Positions 8,195-17,396 of a stretch of 64,000 nt of DNA are shown piece after piece. The notes beneath the pieces are model-generated. The model did not search any database and was not told the origin of the DNA. It worked only from the letters and a program-made list of their open reading frames with translations. The first letter of the stretch is position 1. The number at the start of each line of letters is the position of its first letter. The position numbers and the translations under genes are program-made. The DNA is taken from NCBI RefSeq assembly GCF_030159595.1, contig NZ_BSKJ01000013.1, forward strand, positions 100,938 through 164,937. Direction: 5' to 3'. The stretch is from Pseudomonas putida (GTDB lineage: Bacteria > Pseudomonadota > Gammaproteobacteria > Pseudomonadales > Pseudomonadaceae).

Positions 8195-8464
8195 TTACCG
8201 CCCGGCGTAATGACTTACAAGGTGTGCCCAAATCTTAAATGCCTGGGTATCCTGGCGAAGGGCTTCGAGAGCCTCTACCACAGAAATTTTAGTTGGGCTT
8301 CCGCCGATGAGAAAAATCTTATCGCGCTCCTCGAGATAAAGGTGCAATAGGGTAAGAACCATGATTTGCTGTACGGGCTCCATGGATCTGTACGACTTAC
8401 GCATGGCCTCCAATCGCTCCGGAATAGGCTCAGATTGATCATAGTCGAACCCCTGCGGTCGCAT
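8195..8464 (-). CDS. Small hypothetical protein
   Basis: 89-aa helical protein (PERLEAMRKSYRSMEPVQQI, then LTLLHLYLEERDKIFLIGG and VVEALEALRQDTQAFKIW). The composition is protein-like, unlike the overlapping frames on the other strand, but there is no good ribosome-binding site before ATG 8464 (GAAGG is 13 bp away). No family recognised. Confidence 0.5.
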   Translation of the reverse strand: MRPQGFDYDQSEPIPERLEAMRKSYRSMEPVQQIMVLTLLHLYLEERDKIFLIGGSPTKISVVEALEALRQDTQAFKIWAHLVSHYAGR

Positions 8465-8581
8465 TGTGTGGTGACGGCCTTCATCACAATAGGGACGGAC
8501 TTGCTTGAAGCAATTCTCTGCACCGTGCTCGGGCCGTTGTCCCAGTCCAAAACAATCTATTTGAAGGTCGGTACGGCTCAG

Positions 8582-9304
8582 TCAGATCGTAGATTCAAGA
8601 TGCGGCCGGGGGAGGCTGGCTAGCCTGACCTTGAGGTCTTTTACCAAGTCATCGACTTCAATCGTAAGCACCTTCAGGGCGTCAGCAGTTGAGCCCATCC
8701 CCATTACCCGTGAGATTCGAGAGCTTTCGTTCTCGTAAAATTCCTGAAGTTTGCTAGCTCGTTCCGCACTAGTGAGTGCTTGAGTTGCAAGCTGTGCCTG
8801 AAGTCGCAGCATTTCTGAGCGTGCGTGTTCAAGCGCCTTCTCAGTGTCTGCGTTGTTCATCTCGACCATGGAGATGACGCCTTTAGCACGCATGTAGAAT
8901 CGGACGATCTGACGTGATGTCTCCGGGGGGAGTTCAGCCAAGCACTCAGGCGCAGAGTCAAAAAGTGGGAATGGATTCTGGCCGATCGGAAACACCGTGA
9001 CGTAGGGTGATCCCTCCTCAAGTTCAAGGAGATCCTTTGCGTACTCGGCTGAATAGACTTCCCAGGCAGTCGATACCTCTACCAGAATCAGCTGGCTGGT
9101 ATTGAAGACGATGACCTGCCTATCAATGTGAGCCTTCTGGTCTGCTATTTCACGTGAGTTTTTCGCAGCAAGCTCGGTACGTAAAAAAGTCTTGTGCGTG
9201 GCTTTCATTGTGAAATATCCACCAATCAGAGCACCGACCATCGCATGCACGAAAGGACTGGAGATTACGCCAGTGACCGCATCCCAAGCTATTTGATGAA
9301 CCAT
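8582..9304 (-). CDS. Membrane-anchored protein with coiled coil, unknown
   Basis: 240 aa. One N-terminal hydrophobic segment (FVHAMVGALIGGYFTMKA, residues 18-35) would place the rest in the cytoplasm as a type of signal-anchor protein. The following ~200 residues are soluble, with a coiled-coil-prone part near 155-215 (EKALEHARSEMLRLQAQLA, then ERASKLQEFYENESSRISR). No known domain. A set of GC-rich hairpins (CCCC..GGGG type, about 9354-9405) lies upstream. Function unknown; isolated accessory cargo. Confidence 0.75.
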   Translation of the reverse strand: MVHQIAWDAVTGVISSPFVHAMVGALIGGYFTMKATHKTFLRTELAAKNSREIADQKAHIDRQVIVFNTSQLILVEVSTAWEVYSAEYAKDLLELEEGSPYVTVFPIGQNPFPLFDSAPECLAELPPETSRQIVRFYMRAKGVISMVEMNNADTEKALEHARSEMLRLQAQLATQALTSAERASKLQEFYENESSRISRVMGMGSTADALKVLTIEVDDLVKDLKVRLASLPRPHLESTI

Positions 9305-9498
9305 TTCTCAACCTTTTATAAACTCGAACATTCAGCATCCTGCGATGCTCGTTGGCATCCACCCCAAGGGGGCGCAAAACCTTCGGTCATCCCCGAAGGG
9401 GGCTTGTTGTCAGGCAGGGAGCGCCGAAGGAGTGTAGCTAACAGGGTGACGCTACCCTGAGTCATCACGGCATGAATCGCTACGATGCCAACAAGCGA

Positions 9499-9713
9499 TC
9501 ACTTCACGCTCGCGGCTACCAACTCAGCGATCCCATTACGCACTGCATTTACGTTGTCATTTATTGTGGCTAGAGCGGCATTCACGTTGCTGATGATCGT
9601 GGTAGCTCCTCGGTCACCATCCTATTTGGCTAGCTGTTCGATGGCGGCGCGTAGCGCATCCTGGTTATGGCTGAGGCGTTCAGGTCTTCAGCGGCTGTCT
9701 GTAGCTCTTTCAT
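9499..9713 (-). pseudogene. Decayed small helical protein gene
   Basis: On the minus strand ATG 9713 (preceded by AGAGAAG) opens MKELQTAAEDL, after which the sense continues in another frame as ERLSHNQDALRAAIEQLAK, meets an in-frame TAG, and goes on as GDRGATTIISNVNAALATI and further to a stop at 9499. Read together this is one ~70-residue helical protein broken by one frameshift and one nonsense codon. Family unknown. Confidence 0.6.
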
Positions 9714-9875
9714 GATTAGCTTCTCTTGGTGAGGCTGGCAGCATATCTTGTATCACGGCTTCCCTCGGCGGCGAGTTGCCGACGGCTAGATTCGTGATGT
9801 CGTTTTAACATTTATACTCCGCTGCTCAAGGTGTCGAATTTCTGTACGCCGACGCAAAAAGGTAGCGCTTACCGC

Positions 9876-10730
9876 ATGATTTCCACAGTGCAAATGGCGG
9901 GCAAGGGAGTAGATCTCCTAGAAAAGCTCGTGAGTGTGCCCAAAATCTATAGATCAGGGGATCCGACTATTTTCGTGCCGGTTGGTCGCTATTCGACCTC
10001 TCCGGGGTGGTGTTTCCTCCCCTGGAAGGGCATCGAAGCCGAATACAGATGGGGTTTTAAGGCCCGTACTGAGGTTAGTGATTACGTCTCCGTGCTCATT
10101 GGTCTGCAAGCTGCGTTCCTAGCTAATGAAAGTGAGGCTTTTTGGGTCATAAAGAATGGAAAGAGGGTACGGGAAACTCAGCGTAGGGCTCGTTGGCGGG
10201 ACGGGGGCGCTAAACCAAATCTATTGAGGCCATGGGGCTGGCTTGAAGTACATTTCGAGAAGCTCGAAACCCTTGGTCAGGATCACCTCAACGGAGCTGT
10301 GTTGGATCTTACAGCAGAGGGTTTTGAGGGGGGTGAGCACTTTATCGTTCGGCCAGCTCGAACTCGGAATTTTCAGAGCTATTTCAGCTTGGCTACCTTC
10401 GCTCTGTGGGGTAAGCGTTGTGCAATCACGGGTTCCGCTTGGGCGTTGGAAGCAGCACACATTAAACCGGTGGCGAGCTGCGAAGATGATGATCCAGCTT
10501 TGACTGACCCCTATAACGGCATCGTTCTAACTGCATCGCTACACCGATTGTTGGATGACGGTCTTTTTGGCTTTGATCTTGATGGCAACGTGGTAGTCGA
10601 TCCCAAACTGAGCAAGAAAGAGCGAGATATCCATCAGTTGGCCAACTCACATAAGGTCGATTTTGAACCGGAAGCGGAGATATACCTGCAACACCGTGTC
10701 TTGCACACTATTGTGGGATCCAAGCCCTGA
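9876..10730 (+). CDS. HNH endonuclease domain protein
   Basis: 284 aa from ATG 9876 (GTG 9831 is an alternative that adds 15 residues; neither has a strong ribosome-binding site). The C-terminal third is a clear HNH domain: KRCAITGSAWALEAAHIKPV, then DPYNGIVLTASLHRLLDDGL and FGFDLDGNVVVDP, with catalytic His in 'AAHI', Asn in 'YNGI' and His in 'LHRL'. This is the subtype found in restriction-like HNH proteins. The N-terminal ~170 residues are unrecognised and could be a specificity or sensor module. Alone, without a methyltransferase nearby, it may be a modification-dependent or orphan endonuclease; a defence role is inference. Confidence 0.85.
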   Translation: MISTVQMAGKGVDLLEKLVSVPKIYRSGDPTIFVPVGRYSTSPGWCFLPWKGIEAEYRWGFKARTEVSDYVSVLIGLQAAFLANESEAFWVIKNGKRVRETQRRARWRDGGAKPNLLRPWGWLEVHFEKLETLGQDHLNGAVLDLTAEGFEGGEHFIVRPARTRNFQSYFSLATFALWGKRCAITGSAWALEAAHIKPVASCEDDDPALTDPYNGIVLTASLHRLLDDGLFGFDLDGNVVVDPKLSKKERDIHQLANSHKVDFEPEAEIYLQHRVLHTIVGSKP

Positions 10731-10909
10731 GCGAATACGGTAACCGTTTTGGCTTCAATCAAAGAAACCATCGCCAACTGCACCTTATGGGCAGCCGGAA
10801 AGCTCCGTGCTTAGAGCTTTGCAAAGCTCAATCGGTTCACATCCGCACGGGCATGTTGAATCCGGATAGGTCGAGGTACGCCAACGGCACACTGGTCGAG
10901 CTGACGTAC

Positions 10910-11104
10910 CCCATGTATGACCGCGTTTGCTGACAGAGGCTGCGCAGAAGGGCATCGAAGGGTTTCCGTTACAGCAAGGCGGAGGTGTCGACCCCTGCCA
11001 TCGTAACGAGAGAGCGCCTGCGGCTGTTAGCTGAACACAGCTTTCAGGCAGTCACTGACTACCAACTGCACGCGCTTGGCGGGCCAGCCGAGCCCAGCCA
11101 TTAG
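10910..11104 (+). pseudogene. Decayed paralogue of the gene at 1482
   Basis: The end reads ERLRLLAEHSFQAVTDYQLH then ALGGPAEPSH and stop at 11104, nearly identical to the C-terminus of the 1482-1691 product. Upstream the sense is split: LTEAAQKGIEGF in one frame, then RYSKAEV in the next, with a stop (TGA 10931) in the second frame. So the copy is frameshifted and lacks a recognisable start. The left boundary is approximate. Confidence 0.7.
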
Positions 11105-11285
11105 AAAGAAAACTAACCTCTTTGTCGTTTGCTTCCAAAACTTGGCTACAGTAGTAGAAGCTATTCATTGTTGACTTGAAGGAAAGCCCATGTTCTCGCA
11201 TGAAAATCAGTGAGGAGTTTGATCGAGTCTTGAATTCTTTACTAGCCTTATGTCCATCATTTGACGACTCATTTGAGGAGGTGGT

Positions 11286-12529
11286 ATGCGATTTGCCAAG
11301 GTTATAAGCTTTACGCTTCCCTTGACGCTAGTTTTCTCTCTTAGTAGTTGCGTGCTTGGAATAGGTGTTGACCAAAACAAAGTGATCTTACCTACTGAAG
11401 GTTCGACAAGCGTGCATGAAGATACAAGTGTCGAACAATTCGAGCTGCCTGTAGAGAAAAATACTACAGGGGCGGCAAGAAAGTCGTCCTTTTCGATCAT
11501 GATGATGAAGCACTCGAAGCGGCATACAAAATATTAGAGTCCGATGGAAAATTTACTCGAATAAAAGTCCTCTACTCCACAAACAGAAAAGCGCAAGAAA
11601 TCGCTACCCGGCTGGAATATACAGCAGAGCCTGGCGATTTATCACATGGCTATTGCTATGTCAGCATTCCCAAGGATCATCGCATAGGGGAAATGGAGGC
11701 ACCCTCAAAGTGGCGATTTGAATTTACTCCAAATCCTGAAAAGCACATAGTTCTGATGTCAGCGCAGAAAACAACAAGGGAGGATTTTTTCAATAACGTG
11801 AACGACTTGCTTGGCGATTCCGCTAACTCAAATACATTTGTCTTTGTCCATGGCTTTAATGTCAGTTTTGAAGACGCTGCTCGGCGAACCGCGCAAATGG
11901 CTTATGATCTTCAATTCAACGGGGTTCCTGTATTTTTCAGCTGGCCGTAGCAGGGTAATATCCCTTCATATACCGTCGATGAACAGAATGTTGAATGGGC
12001 AGAAGCTGATCTGAAGAGCTTCTTACTGGACTTCTTGCGGAGCTCGCAAGCGGATAATGTCTACGTGATAGGACACAGTATGGGTACGAGAGCATTGTCG
12101 CGATCAATAGTGAGCATTGGATCTGATGACCCTGAGCTGGCAAAAAAAGTCAAAGGAGTGATCCTTGCGGCACCCGATATTGACGCGAGGGTGTTCAAGC
12201 GAGATATAGCGCCGAAGCTGGTTAGTGCAGGGAGAAACGTAACTCTATATGCATCTTCGAATGATAAAGCCCTGGGGCTATCTAAAAAGATTCATGGATA
12301 TCAACGCGCCGGCGAAACAATTGGAGAGTTGGTGGTCGTCAGCGGGATGGACACCATTGATGCATCAAAAGTTGATACTAGTTTGGTAGGTCATAATTAC
12401 TACGGTGATAACAGATCTATAATCTCTGACATGCACTATCTGCTGAAAACTCAAATGCCAGTCAAAGATCGAGCAGGTCTGTCATCTGTAGGCAAAGAAC
12501 CCGCTCTTTACTGGATGTTCAGACCCTGA
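11286..12529 (+). pseudogene. Broken lipoprotein alpha/beta hydrolase (DUF900-like)
   Basis: ATG 11286 opens a lipoprotein signal (hydrophobic segment ending LSSC, a good lipobox). After about residue 58 the sense moves to another frame (GKKVVLFDHDDEALEAAYK), which continues through YSTNRKAQEI, VFVHGFNVSFEDAARRTAQM and FFSWP, then hits TAG at 11948-11950. The same frame goes on at once with QGNIPSYTVDEQNVEW, the nucleophile elbow GHSMGTR and ends at 12529. The family motif is normally SWPS, so the stop is a probable TCG-to-TAG change. One frameshift plus one nonsense codon make an intact product unlikely, although the 12035 remainder keeps the elbow. Confidence 0.85.
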
Positions 12530-12986
12530 GCAACCTGTTGTGAGTTCCGTTTTGGTTCGATCGCATCCATGGACATCCAGCAGCTATCGGTATGACCGCG
12601 ATGACCCAAGGAATTGCGTTCGACACCATGCTGTAATCACTCAGGACTAGTTCGCGAAATTGGATTAGGAGGGGCGTTTGGTGCGCTTAAAAAAAAACAG
12701 CGGTCAGAATTCAACGATACTCCCCCACGCGACACAGATGACAAGAGGTTCAATTCGCCACGAGCCGGCGTTTTAACCTTTTCGGCTTTGGCGAGCGGCT
12801 ACCGTGTGTAAGGGCTGAGTCAGCCCTTTGGGTAGAGACCAAACCTAAATTACGATGAATGGTTTAAAAGTGTTTTCGAACTCGCCAAACTTTACCTCTT
12901 GTCCTGTAAAGTAGGAGAGGGCATAACGGTAATGGGTTTTGCTATAAGTCAATAGCCGCATTCTATCATGTCTTGAGGCCTGAGAA
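12530..12986. other. Gene-free interval with hairpin
   Basis: Contains a nine-A run near 12690 and the inverted repeat AAGGGCTGA / TCAGCCCTT (12810-12828), terminator-like but with only a short T-run. The last ~120 bp are AT-rich and probably hold the promoter of the lipase gene. No gene seen. Confidence 0.5.
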
Positions 12987-14072
12987 ATGAATCTCAAAAA
13001 AACAGGATTTTGTTTGCTGGTGGCGGTGCAAACGGGTTGCAGTGTTTGGGTTCAAGAGGAGGGCTCAGTCTTGGTTCGCGAGCCTGCCAACTCCAGTTAC
13101 GACATTCATGATAAACCGACGGAGCTCGCTCAATACGCCCAAACCTACTGGCCATATGTTGCTCTCGCTGCAAACGCCTACAATCTCTCCTGGCCCGATT
13201 ACCAGCAAAAACTTGCGGGTAGCAACCAGAAGGCCGATCAGGGCCCCGTGGATGAGCCTTTTGCTCAAGCGTGTAAACCGCACAGCAAGCAGTTGATACC
13301 AACACCTGGGTGGTATGGTTGGCCAGCATTCCCCTCACAACCGCTAGCTGAACGAGCTGAAAAGGCGAAGCTGTTCTTCAGTGTCTGGGAGTACCGAGGC
13401 GGCCAAGGTACTGACAAAGCCACTGAAGTTGCCATAGTCTTCCGGGGTACAGAAGCGGATCAGAGGCAGGACTGGTTCTCTAACGCTAGGTGGTTCATTC
13501 CAACATGGCTTAGAGGCGAAGACCAATATGATGTGACTAAAAATGAGTTAGCTAAGGAGTTCGAGGCCGAGATACAACAGCGCATTGCAGAGCATAAACT
13601 ACCAGCCAATGTAAAAATCACATCCGTTGGTCATTCTCTTGGCGGCGGTTTGGCACAGCAGTTGGCTTATGCATTACCCAGATCAGCACCATATCCTGTC
13701 AAAGTGTCCAAGGTCATTGCCTTCAACTCGTCTCCAGTGACTGGCTGGTTCAGTACGGCCAATCCACCGCGAGACGAAAACACTAAAGGGTTGGAGATCG
13801 ATAGAGTCTTTGAGCACGGCGAGGCTCTCGCCTATGTACGCTTGCCCATCAACATAATTGCACCCCCTAATAAACGAGATTCTTACGTTAAGGACTTGCG
13901 TTTCAATTTGAAAGTGACGCCTGGTGGGGTGTCCAACCATGGCAGTCAGTTCTTCGCCTGTCGGCTTGCAGAGGTGGCGGGCGCGACTAAAGGCACAATC
14001 CATACCGAGAGTTTTGCAAACGAGGAAGAAGTGAAGCCTGAGGTATCAGTTTTTGGCGCAGTATCGAAATAG
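12987..14072 (+). CDS. Class 3 lipase-like protein, exported
   Basis: 361 aa. The N-terminus is a signal sequence with a lipobox-like cysteine at residue 18 (VQTGC; the -3 position is unusual, so lipidation is uncertain). The lipase_3 features are a strand with VAIVFRGTEA (150-157), typical of the oxyanion region, and the nucleophile elbow GHSLGGGLAQQLA with Ser217; the remaining triad members are expected in the last 120 residues (Asp uncertain; a candidate His in VSNHGSQFF). It would act on acyl esters in the periplasm or outside the membrane. It stands alone with its own AT-rich upstream region. Substrate unknown; a phospholipase role is possible. Confidence 0.85.
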   Translation: MNLKKTGFCLLVAVQTGCSVWVQEEGSVLVREPANSSYDIHDKPTELAQYAQTYWPYVALAANAYNLSWPDYQQKLAGSNQKADQGPVDEPFAQACKPHSKQLIPTPGWYGWPAFPSQPLAERAEKAKLFFSVWEYRGGQGTDKATEVAIVFRGTEADQRQDWFSNARWFIPTWLRGEDQYDVTKNELAKEFEAEIQQRIAEHKLPANVKITSVGHSLGGGLAQQLAYALPRSAPYPVKVSKVIAFNSSPVTGWFSTANPPRDENTKGLEIDRVFEHGEALAYVRLPINIIAPPNKRDSYVKDLRFNLKVTPGGVSNHGSQFFACRLAEVAGATKGTIHTESFANEEEVKPEVSVFGAVSK

Positions 14073-14693
14073 TCGAACTAGCGAACTAGACTTATCTATG
14101 ATTCTGTTGATCACTCAAATCGTAAATTGGTAACGGTTAGAGGACTGGCTCATCAGGCAGTGAGTGCCTGCGCATCGGGCGACTTGGGGATATGCGAATT
14201 GCCGAAGCTCGAAAAGACGAAACCCTGTAAATGCAGGGCTTAGCTTCAACCGAGAATCTCTTCAATAGCCCACGCTCCGGTGAAGGCACTTGGCAAGGGC
14301 GAGTGGGTGCTTTCACAGGGGCGCTACCTGTTCTTCACATAAGGCGGTGACGCGGGCCAGGAAATCCAGACGTTGTGATGAAGTCTGGAGGGCTGTCGCG
14401 TTCCCCCGAAGGCGCTGTGGTCTTCAGCCCGCCCAAGCAAGGGCGAAGTACATATGTACTCTTAGCGCTGAAGGAGATGCAGGAGGCGTCGCCGCTTCGG
14501 CTCGAAGAGGCCGGCTGGCTTTAGCCAGAAATAATGGAACATCTTGCGTTTGTGCAGGAAGTCTTCCATCTGAATAGCGGCTCGGCGTAGACTTGCATGG
14601 ATGTATCAAATGGCCATCATTCGACGATTTCGGATTAGCCTTGTGGAATTTGGAACTCGTTGACAAAGCGCGAAAATCTAAGGAAGGAAAATT
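14073..14693. other. Gene-free interval
   Basis: About 620 bp. Visible structure: CCCTG / CAGGG hairpin near 14224-14238 and GTGAAGGCAC (14280-14289) facing GTGCTTTCAC (14307-14316) with one mismatch. No convincing coding frame. The stretch before 14694 carries AAGGAAGG just upstream of the next start. Confidence 0.45.
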
Positions 14694-15482
14694 ATGAAAA
14701 AAGCCCTGACTGCCGTAATGCTTGCCACCGGATATATGTCTGCTGCTCAGGCAAACACAAATATTGATCTTCAATGTACGCTTGATGGCGGAGACGTGAT
14801 GACTCTCAGTCACGTGAGTGATACGGCATACATTGAATTTTTAGCGCCTGGCGACGATCCCGATGAAGGGGGTAGCGTAATTAAGCTCAACGCGCCTACC
14901 GGCGGGGTTGAGACGTATCTCAATCGCAGTGCTGACGGTTTGGAATCTTTCGTTCTTCGCGGAACCGACGAAGACATCGAGGGAGCTATAGCGGTTGGCT
15001 ATGAAAAGAACGGAGACAAGCAGAGAGCATACTTCAGCCAGATGAACTCGCTGGGTAAGGAAACTGGGCACTATGAGTGCACACCTGGAACCATCAAGGC
15101 ATCAAGCGTCCTCCTGTCAGCCGGGCTAGTGGGCCTTAACGTCCCACCGGCAGCATCGCAAGGCACTACTACTGTTGCCGCTACTCAGCCAAAATCGCCA
15201 CCGGTGAAAATTGAAATTGGCCAAAGAATGTCCCAGTATGGCTCAGTCCGCGCACCATACCGTACAGTGAATATTGTTGGCGTTACAGAAGGGCTGGTGA
15301 TTAACAAAGTCACAGTAAATCGGAACCAGTGCTCTGAGTCCGTGGGCAATCCGAAGAAACCTATAAGCTTACCTTTCGGTAAGACAGTCACATACAACTA
15401 CAGCATTGAATACAGACGTTGTGATGTCGTAGAAGTAGTAGTTAGCACTAGCCAAGGGGAGTGGGTGTTCAATCCCCAATAG
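14694..15482 (+). CDS. Secreted hypothetical protein
   Basis: 262 aa with a good ribosome-binding site (AAGGAAGG) and a typical Sec signal peptide, cleaved after AQA (about residue 20). The mature protein has two parts joined by a P/T/Q-rich linker near residues 140-165: an N-terminal beta-rich domain with two cysteines (residues ~28 and ~129) and a C-terminal beta domain with two cysteines (NRNQC, YRRC) probably forming disulfides. No family recognised. Likely periplasmic or extracellular. Confidence 0.78.
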   Translation: MKKALTAVMLATGYMSAAQANTNIDLQCTLDGGDVMTLSHVSDTAYIEFLAPGDDPDEGGSVIKLNAPTGGVETYLNRSADGLESFVLRGTDEDIEGAIAVGYEKNGDKQRAYFSQMNSLGKETGHYECTPGTIKASSVLLSAGLVGLNVPPAASQGTTTVAATQPKSPPVKIEIGQRMSQYGSVRAPYRTVNIVGVTEGLVINKVTVNRNQCSESVGNPKKPISLPFGKTVTYNYSIEYRRCDVVEVVVSTSQGEWVFNPQ

Positions 15483-15624
15483 TAAACCTATTCGGGAGGG
15501 ATGCTCGACTGTCATCCAGATTCGGATTTTCTAGCAGTGGTAATGGAGAAAAAAGTAGACTCCATTCACCACTGTGATCCTGCGCCCGAGGTTGGGCTGA
15601 AGGTTTACGCTTACCCGCTATCCT

Positions 15625-16233
15625 TTAACTCATGTCAAAGCCTTTGCCTTTGTACAGTTCCAGCCTGAACCCTTCGGGCATTTGGGTGAACAGCAGCTCG
15701 GCATCCGCTAGGTCTGCCCCTGTTAGGAAGCATCCGCTCAAGTTACTCTTATCTAGTACCACGCCATGCATCACAGCTTTTCTGAATGTGCTTTCGGAGA
15801 AATCTGATCCCATCATCATGGCCTTGGTGAGAGTGCAAAATGTGAAATTTGCCCTGTATGCCTTCACCTCGAAAAGATCAGCTGCTCGCATGTTACTGCC
15901 TGTGAAGTCGCAATGGCTTATGTCGGCGCTCTGAAAAATTGTTTTGTTTAGATTACAGCCTCTAAATGAAGCGTATCGAAGATCTGCGAAGCAAAAATCT
16001 AACTTGGATAAGTCCATGTTGTCCAAGTTGATTCCCCGCAAGTCCGCGACATACGCTTCAGTTATTGGTAATTCGCTATCGGGCCACAGATTTCTGATCA
16101 GGGCTGGCCACGTCTCACCATTGTTTCTCAGATCTTCAATGATTTGCTGAATGATTTGTTGAGCCCTGTCAGTTGACCAGCGCTCACGTAGCCGGTCAAT
16201 CAAGGCTTGCGGAAACTTTTGTTGAAATGCCAT
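15625..16233 (-). CDS. Pentapeptide-repeat protein, possible partner of the upstream gene
   Basis: 202 aa. After a helical N-terminus (~65 residues) the sequence repeats A(D/N)LXX-type pentapeptides: ADLRGINLDNMDLSKLDFCF, ADLRYASFRGCNL, ADISHCDFTGSNM, ANFTFCTLTKAMM, SNLSGCFLTGADL. This should fold as a right-handed quadrilateral beta-helix with central L/F/M residues. The start (ATG 16233) lies inside the upstream gene, which ends at 16200, a 34-bp overlap that implies tight co-expression. Pentapeptide-repeat proteins act in several systems by shape mimicry or binding; a role as immunity or partner to the ADP-ribosyltransferase-like product is inference from the gene pair. Confidence 0.88.
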   Translation of the reverse strand: MAFQQKFPQALIDRLRERWSTDRAQQIIQQIIEDLRNNGETWPALIRNLWPDSELPITEAYVADLRGINLDNMDLSKLDFCFADLRYASFRGCNLNKTIFQSADISHCDFTGSNMRAADLFEVKAYRANFTFCTLTKAMMMGSDFSESTFRKAVMHGVVLDKSNLSGCFLTGADLADAELLFTQMPEGFRLELYKGKGFDMS

Positions 16234-16670
16234 TCGCTCGCCCTCAATCTGCCGTGTTTTCCAATAACTTTACTAGCCATTCTGATCTGGTGTGGCCTTA
16301 CTTCCCCCGGAATGGCAGCTTCAAGCTCACCTTTATGCGGGCTGTTGCCATATCCGGACGGGGTAGGAACTCGCCCCTCAAGCTCCTTTTCGACGTTCCA
16401 GCAGGCTGATACGATTTCGTAAACCCAACCATCGATCTCCGCCCAGTACACTGCGCCTTGAGCGTTTTCGCTGCACACGTTTGCCGAAGCGGTTGTGCCT
16501 CTGAAAGCGCTCTGAGAATTGTTGAGTACATGTTCAAGCAATCTCCGGTCTGATCCCCGGGCAGTAAAGCCATGCTTAAAAACGTACTCTGGATCTAGCG
16601 AAGTTCCATGATAGCCCGCCCCGTGGTATGTCGGATCAATCTCTTCACCATTTGGAAGTATTGCCTTCAT
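16200..16670 (-). CDS. Putative ADP-ribosyltransferase-like protein
   Basis: 156 aa, no signal peptide. The order of motifs follows the ADP-ribosyltransferase fold: GYHGTSLDPEYVFKHGFTAR (residues ~19-38), where 'YHGTS..P..I/V...GF..R' recalls the NAD-binding first strand, SAFRGTTAS (~54-62) at the place of the S-T-S strand, a middle strand GWVYEIV, and GELEAAIPGEVRPHQI (~113-128), where E-L-E matches the E-x-E catalytic turn of arginine-type toxins such as cholera toxin A. The first key residue is His rather than Arg, as in the H-Y/H-E group (diphtheria toxin, PARP, KptA). The mix is unusual and the assignment is from pattern only. It forms an overlapping pair with the pentapeptide-repeat gene. 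Confidence 0.6.
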   Translation of the reverse strand: MKAILPNGEEIDPTYHGAGYHGTSLDPEYVFKHGFTARGSDRRLLEHVLNNSQSAFRGTTASANVCSENAQGAVYWAEIDGWVYEIVSACWNVEKELEGRVPTPSGYGNSPHKGELEAAIPGEVRPHQIRMASKVIGKHGRLRASEWHFNKSFRKP

Positions 16671-17365
16671 CCTTTACATTGCTCCTTGCGCTCAGCTTGT
16701 GTAAACCCTTGAAGCAAGCAGTCGACCGTAGTGCCTGCATGTCAAACCGATATCATCCTACCTTAGTGAGCACACAAGCCGCCATATACGCTAAGGCGTC
16801 GCCCAGCTAGCTCGGGCCGCTCATAAACCCCTACCTCTGCTGCAGGAACTGAAGGTTCCTGAGGGGGAGATCGGTCGTGCCCATTGCCCTCACGTCTTGA
16901 AAGATCTCTACCGTTGCAATGATCACATCCATTCGTAATCCAGCAGCCCGATTCTTACGGTGGCTCATCGCTCTTGGGACGAAATTTCGGCGTCATGGAT
17001 CGCCCTGAGGGTAGGCCCAACCATTCTACGGAGTGGGGAAAGTGACCACCTCGGTAGGCGCTGTTAGGTATGAGCGCTGGCTACCTCGATCAAAAAAACC
17101 ACCGTAGGGAGTGGCATTATTTGTCCTTTGTCTACCTGCCTAGATGTTGCGCTCCACATTGAGTCGGACTCGCATCACTGGGGGCTATCGAGCTTGGAGA
17201 GGGTACGTCTAGCTGGAGTCGATAGGGCAAGCATGCATCTGACTGCACGCTTGCCACGCCACTGAGCAATTGCGGAAAAGGCCCGGATTTGTTAGGCTTA
17301 ACGGGCATTAGCGGTAAGGGATTAAGAACGCCAAAATCCCTGGAAAGGGGGAGGGCCTTGGATAA
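16671..17365. other. Gene-free end of the island
   Basis: About 700 bp between the last island gene and the tRNA-derived junction. Upstream region of the 16670 gene at the left. No credible frame, no IS ends and no strong hairpin seen. Confidence 0.5.
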
Positions 17366-17391
17366 CGGTTCGAATCTCTACGCTTCCGCCA
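17366..17391 (+). other. Probable att site: 3' end of a tRNA-Ser-like gene
   Basis: The sequence has exactly the layout of a tRNA 3' end: T-loop TTCGAAT, five-base T-stem strand CTCTA, seven-base acceptor strand CGCTTCC, discriminator G and CCA. The matching 5' T-stem strand (TAGAG) is absent; the bases before the T-loop do not pair. A true terminator follows at 17397. This is the expected scar where an element integrated into the 3' part of a tRNA gene, leaving the intact gene at its other end. The acceptor and G73 suit tRNA-Ser. Confidence 0.72.
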
Positions 17392-17396
17392 TATTC

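Noticed and set aside
2336..14470. Similar stretches GTACANATGTACTCTT near 2336 and 14448
   Set aside because: About 17 of 21 positions match, but in 64 kb such a match can arise by chance and the flanks do not agree.
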